Source: 66-474 sp963771735
Lineage (GTDB): Bacteria > Pseudomonadota > Gammaproteobacteria > Xanthomonadales > Rhodanobacteraceae
DNA: 64,000 nt
Direction of reading: 5' to 3'
Assembly: GCA_963771735.1 (NCBI GenBank)
Contig: CAVYUN010000002.1
Span: 1 to 64,000 of the forward strand
The position numbers and the translations under genes were made by a program. How positions within the stretch are numbered: position 1 is the stretch's first letter; the number at the start of each line of letters is the position of its first letter. The notes under the pieces were generated by a model, which was not told where the DNA came from, did no database searches, and was given only the letters and a program-made list of their open reading frames with translations. Positions 52,411-60,125 of this stretch are shown piece by piece.

Positions 52411-52498
52411 CCCCATTGCGCGCCAAGAATTACGACTGACTGTCCCATGATGTTCTCGCTTCGATCATTCGATTGGTGGTGGGGCGACGATCGGTGAC
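52411..52498. repeat. 88-bp direct repeat, copy 2 (upstream of purA)
   Basis: Identical to 52215-52302. On the minus strand it contains a second 'MGQSVVILGAQWG' start, so a short unproductive ORF exists here. It ends 6 bp before the hflC stop codon. Confidence 0.9.
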
Positions 52499-52503
52499 CA
52501 GAC

Positions 52504-53391
52504 TCAGTGCTTCTTGGGCGTGGTGTTGTTGGTCGACACGCCGGCATCGATGGCCTGCATGAACGGCGAGCCCTTGTCGAGCACCACCACGGCACCGCCG
52601 CCGCTGAAGCTCTTGCGCCACGTGTACAGGCTGCTCCAGTAATTGAAGAATTGCGGGTCCTTGGCGGACGCGGTTGCATAGACCTTGGCCGCCTGCGCGT
52701 CGCCCTGGCCGCGGATCGCCGCTGCTGCCTGGTCGGCGGCCGCGAGCACCTGTTCGTCGTCGGCGTCGCCCTGCGCGCGGATCGCGGCCGCCGCGGCGTC
52801 GCCATCGGAGCGCACGCTGCCGGCCGCCGCCTGCGCTTCGGCCGTCATGCGCTTGTAGACGGATGCCAGCGCATCCTCGGGCGGCAGTACCCGGCCGACC
52901 GCGACGTCCAGCACGTCGATGCCGAACTTCTTGCGAATGGTTTCGCCGACGGCGCTGCGGACCTGGTCGCCGATGCCGTGATCGGTCGCGACCAGCAGGC
53001 GGGACAGGTCCTGGCCGGCGACCTGCTTGCGCAGCGCGTCGCGCACCATCGGTTCCATCTGTTGCGTGGCCTGCAGTTCGTCGCCCGAGGTCGCCTTGAA
53101 ATACGTGGCGGGATCGGCGATCTGCCAAAGCACGTGGAAACCGACCCGCACCGACTGGCCGTCACGGGTCTTGCAGTCGCCCGGCTCGGCCTGCGAGATG
53201 ATCTCGCGGGCGTCGTACACGCTGACGTCCTGCACGAACGGCAGCTTGAAATGCAACCCGGGGCCGATGCCGGTGGCTTCGATCTCGCCGAAGCGCGACA
53301 GCGTCGCCGCGTGGCCCGCGCCCACGACATAGATGCCGTTGGCGCCGAGCAGCGCGAGCAGGATGATCACGACGGGAATGGCGTATTTCAT
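52504..53391 (-). CDS. hflC: HflC, regulator of FtsH protease
   Basis: A 295-residue SPFH/prohibitin-domain protein anchored by one N-terminal helix ('MKYAIPVVIILLALLGANGI'), forming with HflK a large complex around FtsH. 'DVSVYDAREIISQAEPGDCK', 'DGQSVRVGFHVLWQIADPAT' and the coiled coil 'AIRAQGDADDEQVLAAADQA' are typical. The start at 53391 shares a base with the hflK stop (TGATG). The Ala/Gln-rich repeats in the coiled coil are longer than in E. coli. Confidence 0.9.
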   Translation of the reverse strand: MKYAIPVVIILLALLGANGIYVVGAGHAATLSRFGEIEATGIGPGLHFKLPFVQDVSVYDAREIISQAEPGDCKTRDGQSVRVGFHVLWQIADPATYFKATSGDELQATQQMEPMVRDALRKQVAGQDLSRLLVATDHGIGDQVRSAVGETIRKKFGIDVLDVAVGRVLPPEDALASVYKRMTAEAQAAAGSVRSDGDAAAAAIRAQGDADDEQVLAAADQAAAAIRGQGDAQAAKVYATASAKDPQFFNYWSSLYTWRKSFSGGGAVVVLDKGSPFMQAIDAGVSTNNTTPKKH

Positions 53392-54539
53392 CAGTCCATT
53401 CCCTGTTCGTCGGGACCGGAAGTGACCGGGAAGTCCACCGAGGTCGAGGACGCCGGCGCGGCGCTGGACGCGGCGGGCGCGCTGCTGCTTGCCGCGGCGG
53501 GTGCGGCGGTGTGCTGGACCGGGAACTGCACGACCACGTTGCCGGAGCCGGTGTTCACGACCACGTGGTTCTGGACCAGGACGTCGTGCATCGCATCCAG
53601 CCATAGGCTGTGTTTGGTCACCTGCGGGGCGGCCTGGTACTGCGGCAGGATCTGGCCGAAGCGCGCGACCGCCGCCTTGGCGTCGGCCACCACCTGGCGC
53701 CGGTAAGCCTCGGCATCGGTCTTGATCGATTCCGCCTGGTGCGTGGCCTGGATCTTGCCGCGCGCGACATCCGCCTCGGCGGCCGCCTTCGCGGTCTTGG
53801 CGTTGTCGTGCGCCTTGGCGATCGCGTCGAAAGCCTGCTTGACATCCGACGGCACGCCGACGCTCTGCACGTCGACGCCGGTGACCGCGACACCGATCTT
53901 GCCTTGCGCGTCGGCCAGCGACGCCTGCAACCGCGACTGGATCGCGCCGGCCAGCTTGTCGGTGTCGACTTGTCCCGACGTGCACGCAAGATCGAGACCG
54001 GCGACCAGGCACTGCAACGTGTTCGCGCCGACCGCGGCACGCGCGGCGGAGGTGGCCGCATCGCGCACGATTTCCTCGGCATCGCGGCTGCCGTACAGGA
54101 ATGCACGCGCATCGGTGATCTTGTAATGCACCGCGTAATCGACCAGCACCAGCTGGCCGTCCGACGTCAGCAGGCGGGCCTGGTCGCCGACGCTGCGCAC
54201 ATGCCCGACATCGAGTTTGCGGACCCGGTCGATCGGCGACGGGAAGCGCAGGTGCAGGCCCGGCTGCAGGATCCGGTCGAAGCGGCCGAACTGCACGAGC
54301 ACGCCGACTTGCTGCGCGCCGATCGAGGTCCAGCCGCCGATCGCGAACCACAGCACGATCGCCAGCACCACCAGCGCCAGCGCACCGGTCGGCCCGCGCC
54401 CGAACGGCCCGAGCCGGCGCCGCAGCCGCCGCAACCAGGCCTCGAGATCGGGACCGCCGCCCTGCCCGTCGTGCCCGGAACCCCACGGCTCCCGGCCGCG
54501 GGGCTCGCGCGGTTTGTCACCGGGCTCCTTCCAGGGCAT
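53391..54539 (-). CDS. hflK: HflK, regulator of FtsH protease
   Basis: A ~382-residue SPFH protein. The Gly/Pro-rich cytoplasmic head 'MPWKEPGDKPREPRGREPWG' is standard for HflK, followed by one membrane helix ('TGALALVVLAIVLWFAIGGW') and the periplasmic prohibitin domain ('VGVLVQFGRFDRILQPGLHL', 'LTSDGQLVLVDYAVHYKITD', 'DVQSVGVPSDVKQAFDAIAK'). The C-terminal Ala/Ser-rich tail is low complexity. ATG 54539 is preferred over 54548 from the usual HflK start. hflC follows with TGATG overlap. Confidence 0.92.
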   Translation of the reverse strand: MPWKEPGDKPREPRGREPWGSGHDGQGGGPDLEAWLRRLRRRLGPFGRGPTGALALVVLAIVLWFAIGGWTSIGAQQVGVLVQFGRFDRILQPGLHLRFPSPIDRVRKLDVGHVRSVGDQARLLTSDGQLVLVDYAVHYKITDARAFLYGSRDAEEIVRDAATSAARAAVGANTLQCLVAGLDLACTSGQVDTDKLAGAIQSRLQASLADAQGKIGVAVTGVDVQSVGVPSDVKQAFDAIAKAHDNAKTAKAAAEADVARGKIQATHQAESIKTDAEAYRRQVVADAKAAVARFGQILPQYQAAPQVTKHSLWLDAMHDVLVQNHVVVNTGSGNVVVQFPVQHTAAPAAASSSAPAASSAAPASSTSVDFPVTSGPDEQGMD

Positions 54540-54548
54540 CGCTTGCAA

Positions 54549-54775
54549 CCTCGGACTTCATGGATCGGTACGCCGAAAGCGGCGCAAACGGCATATGTTA
54601 TCAGAGCGTCCGGATGCTTCTTCGGGGTTGGTTCCAAGCGGCCGTTGCGGAAAGTCGGGGACGGAGCTCTTGGCCAGGGATGGCAGCTGTAAGGCCCGTG
54701 GTGGTGTGTGCCGAGCGGCAGCATCCAAATCGCTCAAACGCACCACGAAGCAGCGACCAGGCACGATCGCACAAC
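54549..54775. other. Intergenic stretch between hflX and hflK
   Basis: About 230 bp. It includes a copy of the dispersed repeat around GGAGCTCTTGGCCAGGGATGGCA (54664-54686), as also seen near 50585 and 59890. No gene is apparent. Confidence 0.5.
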
Positions 54776-56080
54776 TCAAGCCACATCCAGCCAATCGCGC
54801 ATGATGCGCCCGTCGTCGCCGCGCGCATCGCCGGTCAGCGGCAGCAGCAACTCGCGCGGCGCGTCGATGTCCAGCCGCCAGCCTTCCTCGTCGTAGCGTT
54901 CGGCCTTGACCGCGCCCAGTTCGATCAGGCGTGCGCGCAGGCGCCCGGCGCGCGGCGGCAGGCGCAGTTCCGCGTGCACGCGGGTACCGGCCAGGCGTTC
55001 GCCGATGGCCTGGCGCAGCAGGTCGAGGCCCGCGCCGGTCGCCGCCGACAACCACACCGCGGTCGGCAGCCCCGCGGCATCCCGGTCGATACGCGGGGGC
55101 GTGTCCAGCAAATCGATCTTGTTGAAAACCATCAGTTGCGGCACGTCGCCCGCGCCGATTTCATCCAGCACGCCGTTGACCACGCCGACCAGCACGTCGC
55201 GCTCGGGGTCGGCGGCGTCGGTGACGTGCAGCAGCAGGTCGGCGTCACGCGCTTCGGACAGCGTGGCGCGGAACGCGGCCACCAGGTCATGCGGCAATTC
55301 GCGGATGAAGCCGACGGTGTCGGCCAGCACCGCCGGGCCGGAATCGAGGTCTTCCAGCCGCCGCACGGTGGGATCCAGCGTCGCGAACAACTGGTCGGCG
55401 GTGTACACCGCGCCATGCGTGACGGTGTTGAACAACGTGGACTTGCCGGCGTTGGTGTAGCCGACCAGCGCGACCCGCGGCAGCGTGTTGCGCAGGCGCG
55501 CGCGGCGCTGCTGGTCGCGCTGCACGCCGACCTTGTCGAGCCGCTTCTGCAATTGTTCGACGCGCTTCTGCAGCAGGCGGCGGTCGGTTTCCAGCTGGGT
55601 TTCGCCGGGACCGCGCAGGCCGATCGAACCACCACGCTGGCGCTCCAGGTGGGTCCAGCCGCGCACCAGCCGCGTCGCCATGTGCTTGAGTTGCGCCAGC
55701 TCGACTTCCAGCTTGCCCTCGTGCGATTGCGCGCGCTGCGCGAAGATATCCAGGATCAGCGCGGCGCGATCGATCACGCGCGCGGAGAAATGCTTTTCCA
55801 GGTTGCGTTCCTGCACCGGCGTCAGCGCATGGTCGACCAGCACCAGGTCGGCGCCGAGCGCGCGCACCATGGCCTGCACCTCGTCGGCCTTGCCGGTGCC
55901 GATGTAGAACTTCGGGTTGGGCGGATCCACGCGCGCGTGCAGCGTGCCGAGGATTTCGGCGCCGGCGGATTTGGCGAGCTCGGCGAATTCCTGCGCACGC
56001 CGCGTGTTGCCGCCGCCGGTGTACGGCAATATCAGCAGCGCACGCTCGCCCTTCTTTTTGCGCTCGAACAGGGGGATCAA
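54776..56080 (-). CDS. hflX: GTPase HflX
   Basis: A ~434-residue ribosome-associated GTPase that splits stalled ribosomes. N-terminal HflX domain: 'ILGTLHARVDPPNPKFYIGT', 'LVLVDHALTPVQERNLEKHF', 'GPGETQLETDRRLLQKRVEQ'. The G domain has Walker A 'VALVGYTNAGKSTLFNTVTH', 'LADTVGFIRELPHDLVAAF', 'MVFNKIDLLD' and 'SAATGAGLDLLRQAI'. In this sequence its reading frame is continuous with hfq above, with no stop between, giving one 522-codon ORF (54776-56344). The TTG at 56080 (TTGATCCCCC, with GGAGG just upstream) is a possible own start. Confidence 0.92.
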   Translation of the reverse strand: MIPLFERKKKGERALLILPYTGGGNTRRAQEFAELAKSAGAEILGTLHARVDPPNPKFYIGTGKADEVQAMVRALGADLVLVDHALTPVQERNLEKHFSARVIDRAALILDIFAQRAQSHEGKLEVELAQLKHMATRLVRGWTHLERQRGGSIGLRGPGETQLETDRRLLQKRVEQLQKRLDKVGVQRDQQRRARLRNTLPRVALVGYTNAGKSTLFNTVTHGAVYTADQLFATLDPTVRRLEDLDSGPAVLADTVGFIRELPHDLVAAFRATLSEARDADLLLHVTDAADPERDVLVGVVNGVLDEIGAGDVPQLMVFNKIDLLDTPPRIDRDAAGLPTAVWLSAATGAGLDLLRQAIGERLAGTRVHAELRLPPRAGRLRARLIELGAVKAERYDEEGWRLDIDAPRELLLPLTGDARGDDGRIMRDWLDVA

Positions 56081-56344
56081 GTCCTCCGCCGGCGACTCGG
56101 CGGCCTCGGCGGGTTTGTCGTCGTCCCCGCCGCCGACCTTCACCGCGCGGCTCGGCACCACGGTCGAGATGGCGTGCTTGTAGACCATCTGGCTGACCTG
56201 GTTGCGCAACAGCACCACGAACTGGTCGAACGATTCGACGACGCCCTGCAACTTGATGCCGTTGACGAGATAGATCGCGACCGGCACGCGTTCACGCCGC
56301 AAGGCATTCAAAAACGGATCCTGCAACGATTGGCTTTTGGACAT
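56077..56344 (-). CDS. hfq: RNA chaperone Hfq
   Basis: The Sm-fold RNA chaperone that pairs small RNAs with mRNAs. 'MSKSQSLQDPFLNALRRERV' with 'VAIYLVNGIKLQGVVESFDQ' is Sm1, and 'QMVYKHAISTVVPSRAV' is Sm2 with the 'YKHA' signature. A ~24-residue acidic tail follows. In the given sequence the frame runs into hflX without a stop. If GC is added at GGCGG (56087-56093, giving GGCGCGG) the frame ends in TGA at 56077-56079, overlapping the TTG of hflX as TTGA; I use that as the end. A true fusion is the alternative. Confidence 0.88.
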
Positions 56345-56428
56345 TTTTATGGCCTTCCGATCCGGGTTTCCCGCGCGGAATCATCGCGGAGGCAAATGGT
56401 AACGCAGAATCACCCGATTTTGGCCGTT

Positions 56429-57400
56429 TCAACCGGTTTTCACGGGCAGGAATTGCGCGATCGCGGCGCCGGCCGATTCAAGGCAACCGGCGCGTTCCGG
56501 ATCCAATGCGCGGGCATCCAGTTCGCCGCGCAGCCACGTGGTCTGGCGCTTGGCCAGCTGGCGCGTGGCGTGGATCGCGCGCATGCGGAATTCGTCCAGC
56601 GAACAGGCGCCGCCAAGATATTCCCAGGCCTGCCGATAACCGACCGCGCGGATTGCCGGCAAATCGGCATGCAAATCACCGCGCGCGTGCAGGCGTTTCA
56701 CTTCGTCGAGAAAACCGGCGGCGAGCATCGCATCGAAACGCCGCGCGATGCGTTCGCGCAATACGCCGCGATCGGGTGGAATCAACGCCAGTTTCAGGAC
56801 CCGAAAAGGCAGTCGATTCCCGGCCCGCGATCCCGCGTGCAATGCAGTGGGCGTGCTGCCGGACAATTCGATGACTTCCAGCGCACGCTGGATGCGTTGT
56901 GCATCGGCGGGACGGATGCGGGCGGCGGCCTGCGGATCACGCGCGGCCAGTCGCGCGTGCAATGCCGGCCAGCCGTCGCGTTCGGCCTCGGCACGCAGGC
57001 GCTCGCGCACCTCGGCGTCGGCCGACGGCATCGCCGACAACCCCTGTTGCAGCGCGCGAAAGTACAAGCCGGTGCCGCCGACCAGCAGCGGCACGTGGCC
57101 GCGCGCGGTGGCCGCCTGCATCGCGACCAGCGCGTCGTCGCGAAATTGCGCCGCCGAGTAGGGTTCGGACGGATCGCTGATATCTATCAGCGCGTGCGGG
57201 TAACGCTGCAGGGTTTGCGCATCCGGCTTGGCCGCGCCGATGTCGAGTCCGCGATACACCAGCGCCGAATCGACGCTGACCAGTTCGACCGGGAAACGGT
57301 CGGCCAGCGCGCACGCCAGCGCGGTCTTGCCGGTCGCGGTCGGCCCCATCAGGAAAATCGCGGGCGGACGGCGGTCGCTGGCGCTGGTCGGGTGCGGCAT
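56429..57400 (-). CDS. miaA: tRNA dimethylallyltransferase
   Basis: A 323-residue enzyme that adds a dimethylallyl group to A37 of tRNAs reading UNN codons. 'IFLMGPTATGKTALACALAD' is the P-loop, 'LVSVDSALVYRGLDIGAAKP' and 'HALIDISDPSEPYSAAQFRD' the substrate loop, 'LLVGGTGLYFRALQQGLS' the family signature, and 'AIRAVGYRQAWEYLGG' the C-terminal block. The start at 57400 ('MPHPTSASDRR') is the first ATG before the P-loop. It is divergent from tdh and upstream of hfq, the usual gammaproteobacterial miaA-hfq-hflX order. Confidence 0.95.
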   Translation of the reverse strand: MPHPTSASDRRPPAIFLMGPTATGKTALACALADRFPVELVSVDSALVYRGLDIGAAKPDAQTLQRYPHALIDISDPSEPYSAAQFRDDALVAMQAATARGHVPLLVGGTGLYFRALQQGLSAMPSADAEVRERLRAEAERDGWPALHARLAARDPQAAARIRPADAQRIQRALEVIELSGSTPTALHAGSRAGNRLPFRVLKLALIPPDRGVLRERIARRFDAMLAAGFLDEVKRLHARGDLHADLPAIRAVGYRQAWEYLGGACSLDEFRMRAIHATRQLAKRQTTWLRGELDARALDPERAGCLESAGAAIAQFLPVKTG

Positions 57401-57448
57401 GCGCGGGATTGTACGGGCGGCGCGCGGCGGCGCCGGCGGGAGCAGGCC

Positions 57449-57454
57449 TATAAT
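57449..57454 (+). promoter_or_regulatory. -10 box upstream of tdh
   Basis: TATAAT 34 bp before the tdh ATG, on the + strand. No convincing -35. It lies in the 87-bp gap between divergent miaA and tdh. Confidence 0.5.
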
Positions 57455-57487
57455 GCGGGGATTCACCACGCAGCAAGGCCGATCGAC

Positions 57488-58522
57488 ATGCCGAACATGA
57501 TGAGGGCGCTGGTCAAGCGCGACGCCGCCAAGGGCATCTGGATGGCAGAAGTGGAGGTTCCGGAATACGGCCACAACGACGTGCTTATCGAGGTCGAGAA
57601 AACCGCCATCTGCGGCACCGACCTGCACATCTACAACTGGGACGAATGGGCCCAGCGCACCATCAAGCCGGGGCTGGTGATCGGCCACGAATTCGTCGGC
57701 AAGATCGTCGCGGTCGGCGACGAAGTGCGCGGTTACCGCGTCGGCCAGCGCGTGTCGGCCGAGGGCCACATCGTGTGCGGCATGTGCCGCAACTGTCGTG
57801 CCGGGCGCCCGCACCTGTGTCCCAACACCATCGGCATCGGCGTGAACCGCAACGGCGCCTTCGCGCAGTACATCGCGATGCCCGCCACCAACCTGTGGCC
57901 GGTGCCCGACCCGATTCCCTCGTCGCTGGCGGCGTTTTTCGATCCCTACGGCAACGCCGCGCACTGCGCGCTGGAATACGACCTTGTCGGCGAGGATGTG
58001 TTGATCACCGGCGCCGGTCCGATCGGCATCATCGCCGCCGGCATCGCGCGCCACGTCGGCGCGCGCAACGTGGTGGTCACCGACGTCAACGACTACCGCT
58101 TGAAACTGGCTGCCGACATGGGCGCGACGCGGGTGGTCAACGTGTCGCAGCAGTCGCTGCGCGATGTGCTCTCGGACCTGCACATGGAGGGCTTCGACGT
58201 GGGCCTGGAGATGAGCGGCAACCCCCGCGCCTTCGGCGACATGCTCGAGTGCATGTACCACGGCGGCAAGATCGCGCTGCTCGGGATCCTGCCCAACGGT
58301 TCCGGCATCGACTGGGACAAGGTGATCTTCAAGGGCCTCACGCTGCACGGCATCTACGGCCGGCGCATGTACGAGACCTGGTACAAGATGACCCAGATGC
58401 TGCTGACCGGTTTTCCGCTGCAAAAGGTGTTGACGCACCAGATTTCGATCGACGATTTCCAGCAGGGCTTCGACCTGATGGCGTCGGGCGAATGCGGCAA
58501 GGTGGTGTGCAGCTGGAATTGA
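57488..58522 (+). CDS. tdh: L-threonine 3-dehydrogenase
   Basis: A 344-residue zinc-dependent alcohol dehydrogenase-type enzyme that oxidises threonine to 2-amino-3-ketobutyrate with NAD. 'KTAICGTDLHIYNWDEWAQ' contains the catalytic zinc Cys; 'VIGHEFVGKIVAVGDEV' the His and Glu; 'CGMCRNCRAGRPHLCPN' the structural zinc; 'VLITGAGPIGIIAAGIARHV' the NAD fold. Start ATG 57488; the long ORF upstream is non-coding. kbl follows after 144 bp and completes the pathway, cleaving the product to glycine and acetyl-CoA. Confidence 0.95.
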   Translation: MPNMMRALVKRDAAKGIWMAEVEVPEYGHNDVLIEVEKTAICGTDLHIYNWDEWAQRTIKPGLVIGHEFVGKIVAVGDEVRGYRVGQRVSAEGHIVCGMCRNCRAGRPHLCPNTIGIGVNRNGAFAQYIAMPATNLWPVPDPIPSSLAAFFDPYGNAAHCALEYDLVGEDVLITGAGPIGIIAAGIARHVGARNVVVTDVNDYRLKLAADMGATRVVNVSQQSLRDVLSDLHMEGFDVGLEMSGNPRAFGDMLECMYHGGKIALLGILPNGSGIDWDKVIFKGLTLHGIYGRRMYETWYKMTQMLLTGFPLQKVLTHQISIDDFQQGFDLMASGECGKVVCSWN

Positions 58523-58666
58523 TGAGCGGGTATCGGGTGCGGGCCGTGGGTACGCCGTCACGAGGCTTCCGCAGAATCGGATGCGCATCCGCTATCGAAT
58601 CCGCCGAACCGCATTGTGTGAGTCCCTCCGCGACCCACCCCTCATCACGTCTTTGAAGGAACCGCC

Positions 58667-59866
58667 ATGACCTACCCCGCACAAGACCGTTACGCCGCCG
58701 AGCTTGCCGACATCCGCGCCAGCGGGCTGTTCAAGGACGAGCGCATCATCACCTCGCCGCAGTCGGCGGAGATCACGCTGGCCGATGGCCGCAAGGTGCT
58801 GAACTTCTGCGCCAACAATTACCTCGGCCTCGCCGACCATCCACGCCTGATCGAGGCCGCGAAAAAAGCCCTGGACACGCACGGTTTTGGCATGGCTTCG
58901 GTGCGCTTCATCTGCGGCACCCAGGACCTGCACAAGCAGCTCGAGGCCGACATCGCCAGGTTCTTCGGTACCGACGATTCCATTCTTTACGCGGCCTGCT
59001 TCGACGCCAACGGCGGCTTGTTCGAACCGCTTCTGGGCGAGGATGACGCGATCATTTCGGACGCGCTCAACCACGCCTCGATCATCGACGGCATCCGCCT
59101 GTGCAAGGCCAAGCGTTTCCGTTACGCCAACGGCGACGTGGCCGATCTGGAAAAGCAACTCAAGGCCGCCGACGCCGCGGGCGCGCGCACCAAGCTGATC
59201 TCGACCGACGGCGTGTTCTCGATGGACGGCGTGGTCGCGCCGCTGGACAAGATCACCGAACTGGCGAAGAAGTACGGCGCGCTGGTGCACATCGACGAGT
59301 GCCACGCGACCGGTTTTCTCGGCAAGACCGGGCGCGGCTCGGCCGAGGTCAACGGCGTGATGGACAAGATCGACATCTTCACCGGCACGCTGGGCAAGGC
59401 GCTGGGCGGCGCGGTCGGCGGCTTCACCACCGGCCGCAAGGAAATCATCGACATGCTGCGCCAGCGTTCGCGGCCGTACCTGTTCTCCAATTCGCTGCCG
59501 CCGGCGCTGGTCGCGGCGTCGATCGAAGTGCTGAAGATGCTGGACGAGGCCGGCGACCTGCGCGAAAAGCTGGTGGAGAACACGCAGTATTTCCGCGCCG
59601 CGATGACCGAGGCCGGCTTCGACATCCGGCCGGGCAACCACCCGATCGTGCCGGTGATGACCTTTGATGCCAAGCTGGCGCAGGCGATGGCCGCGGGCCT
59701 GCTGGACGAAGGCATCTACGCGATCGGCTTCTTCTTTCCGGTGGTGCCGCAGGGCAAGGCGCGCATCCGCACCCAGATGTGCGCGGCGCACACCCGCGAG
59801 CACCTCGACCGCGCGATCGCGGCGTTCACCAAGGTCGGGCGCGCGACGGGATTGCTGAAAGGCTGA
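58667..59866 (+). CDS. kbl: Glycine C-acetyltransferase (2-amino-3-ketobutyrate CoA ligase)
   Basis: A 399-residue PLP enzyme of the alpha-oxoamine synthase family. 'FCANNYLGLADHPRLIEAAK' and 'GFGMASVRFICGTQDLHKQL' open the substrate site; 'YGALVHIDECHATGFLGKTG' holds the PLP Asp and His; the Schiff-base Lys is in 'TGTLGKALGGAVGGFTTG'. The start ATG has AAGGAACCGCC upstream. The partner is tdh on the same strand, and the product glycine feeds gcvP, encoded elsewhere in this window. Confidence 0.96.
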   Translation: MTYPAQDRYAAELADIRASGLFKDERIITSPQSAEITLADGRKVLNFCANNYLGLADHPRLIEAAKKALDTHGFGMASVRFICGTQDLHKQLEADIARFFGTDDSILYAACFDANGGLFEPLLGEDDAIISDALNHASIIDGIRLCKAKRFRYANGDVADLEKQLKAADAAGARTKLISTDGVFSMDGVVAPLDKITELAKKYGALVHIDECHATGFLGKTGRGSAEVNGVMDKIDIFTGTLGKALGGAVGGFTTGRKEIIDMLRQRSRPYLFSNSLPPALVAASIEVLKMLDEAGDLREKLVENTQYFRAAMTEAGFDIRPGNHPIVPVMTFDAKLAQAMAAGLLDEGIYAIGFFFPVVPQGKARIRTQMCAAHTREHLDRAIAAFTKVGRATGLLKG

Positions 59867-60125
59867 GCCGCTCCGGGTTCGTGATCCGGCCATGGATGGG
59901 CAGGAATTCGCCACCCACGGGTGACGGACAGACACTATCCCGGCTTGCGCCGGGATGGTGGTGACATCCGTTGTTGCAAGCAACCTCTGATCAACGCCGC
60001 CCGGCCTGAGCCGGACTGCGCCGGACTGCGAAGGCAGGATGCCGGAGCGAACATCGGCGTAGCCGATGGCCCGAAGGGCAGACCGCAGGATGCGGTCTGT
60101 AATGACGAGCAAAATCGGAGGTTGC
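59867..60125. repeat. Dispersed repeats between kbl and the hexosaminidase gene
   Basis: The ~260-bp gap holds CCGGCCATGGATGGGCAGGA (59888-59907), CCCGGCTTGCGCCGGGATGG (59939-59958) and CGTAGCCGATGGCCCGAAGG (60057-60076), all members of the repeats seen at 50.6-50.96 kb. No gene is visible. Confidence 0.65.

Noticed and set aside
52504..54486. A 660-codon minus-strand ORF spanning hflK and hflC
   Set aside because: The upper part is an out-of-frame reading of hflK; HflC begins with its own membrane anchor at 53391, with TGATG overlap to hflK.
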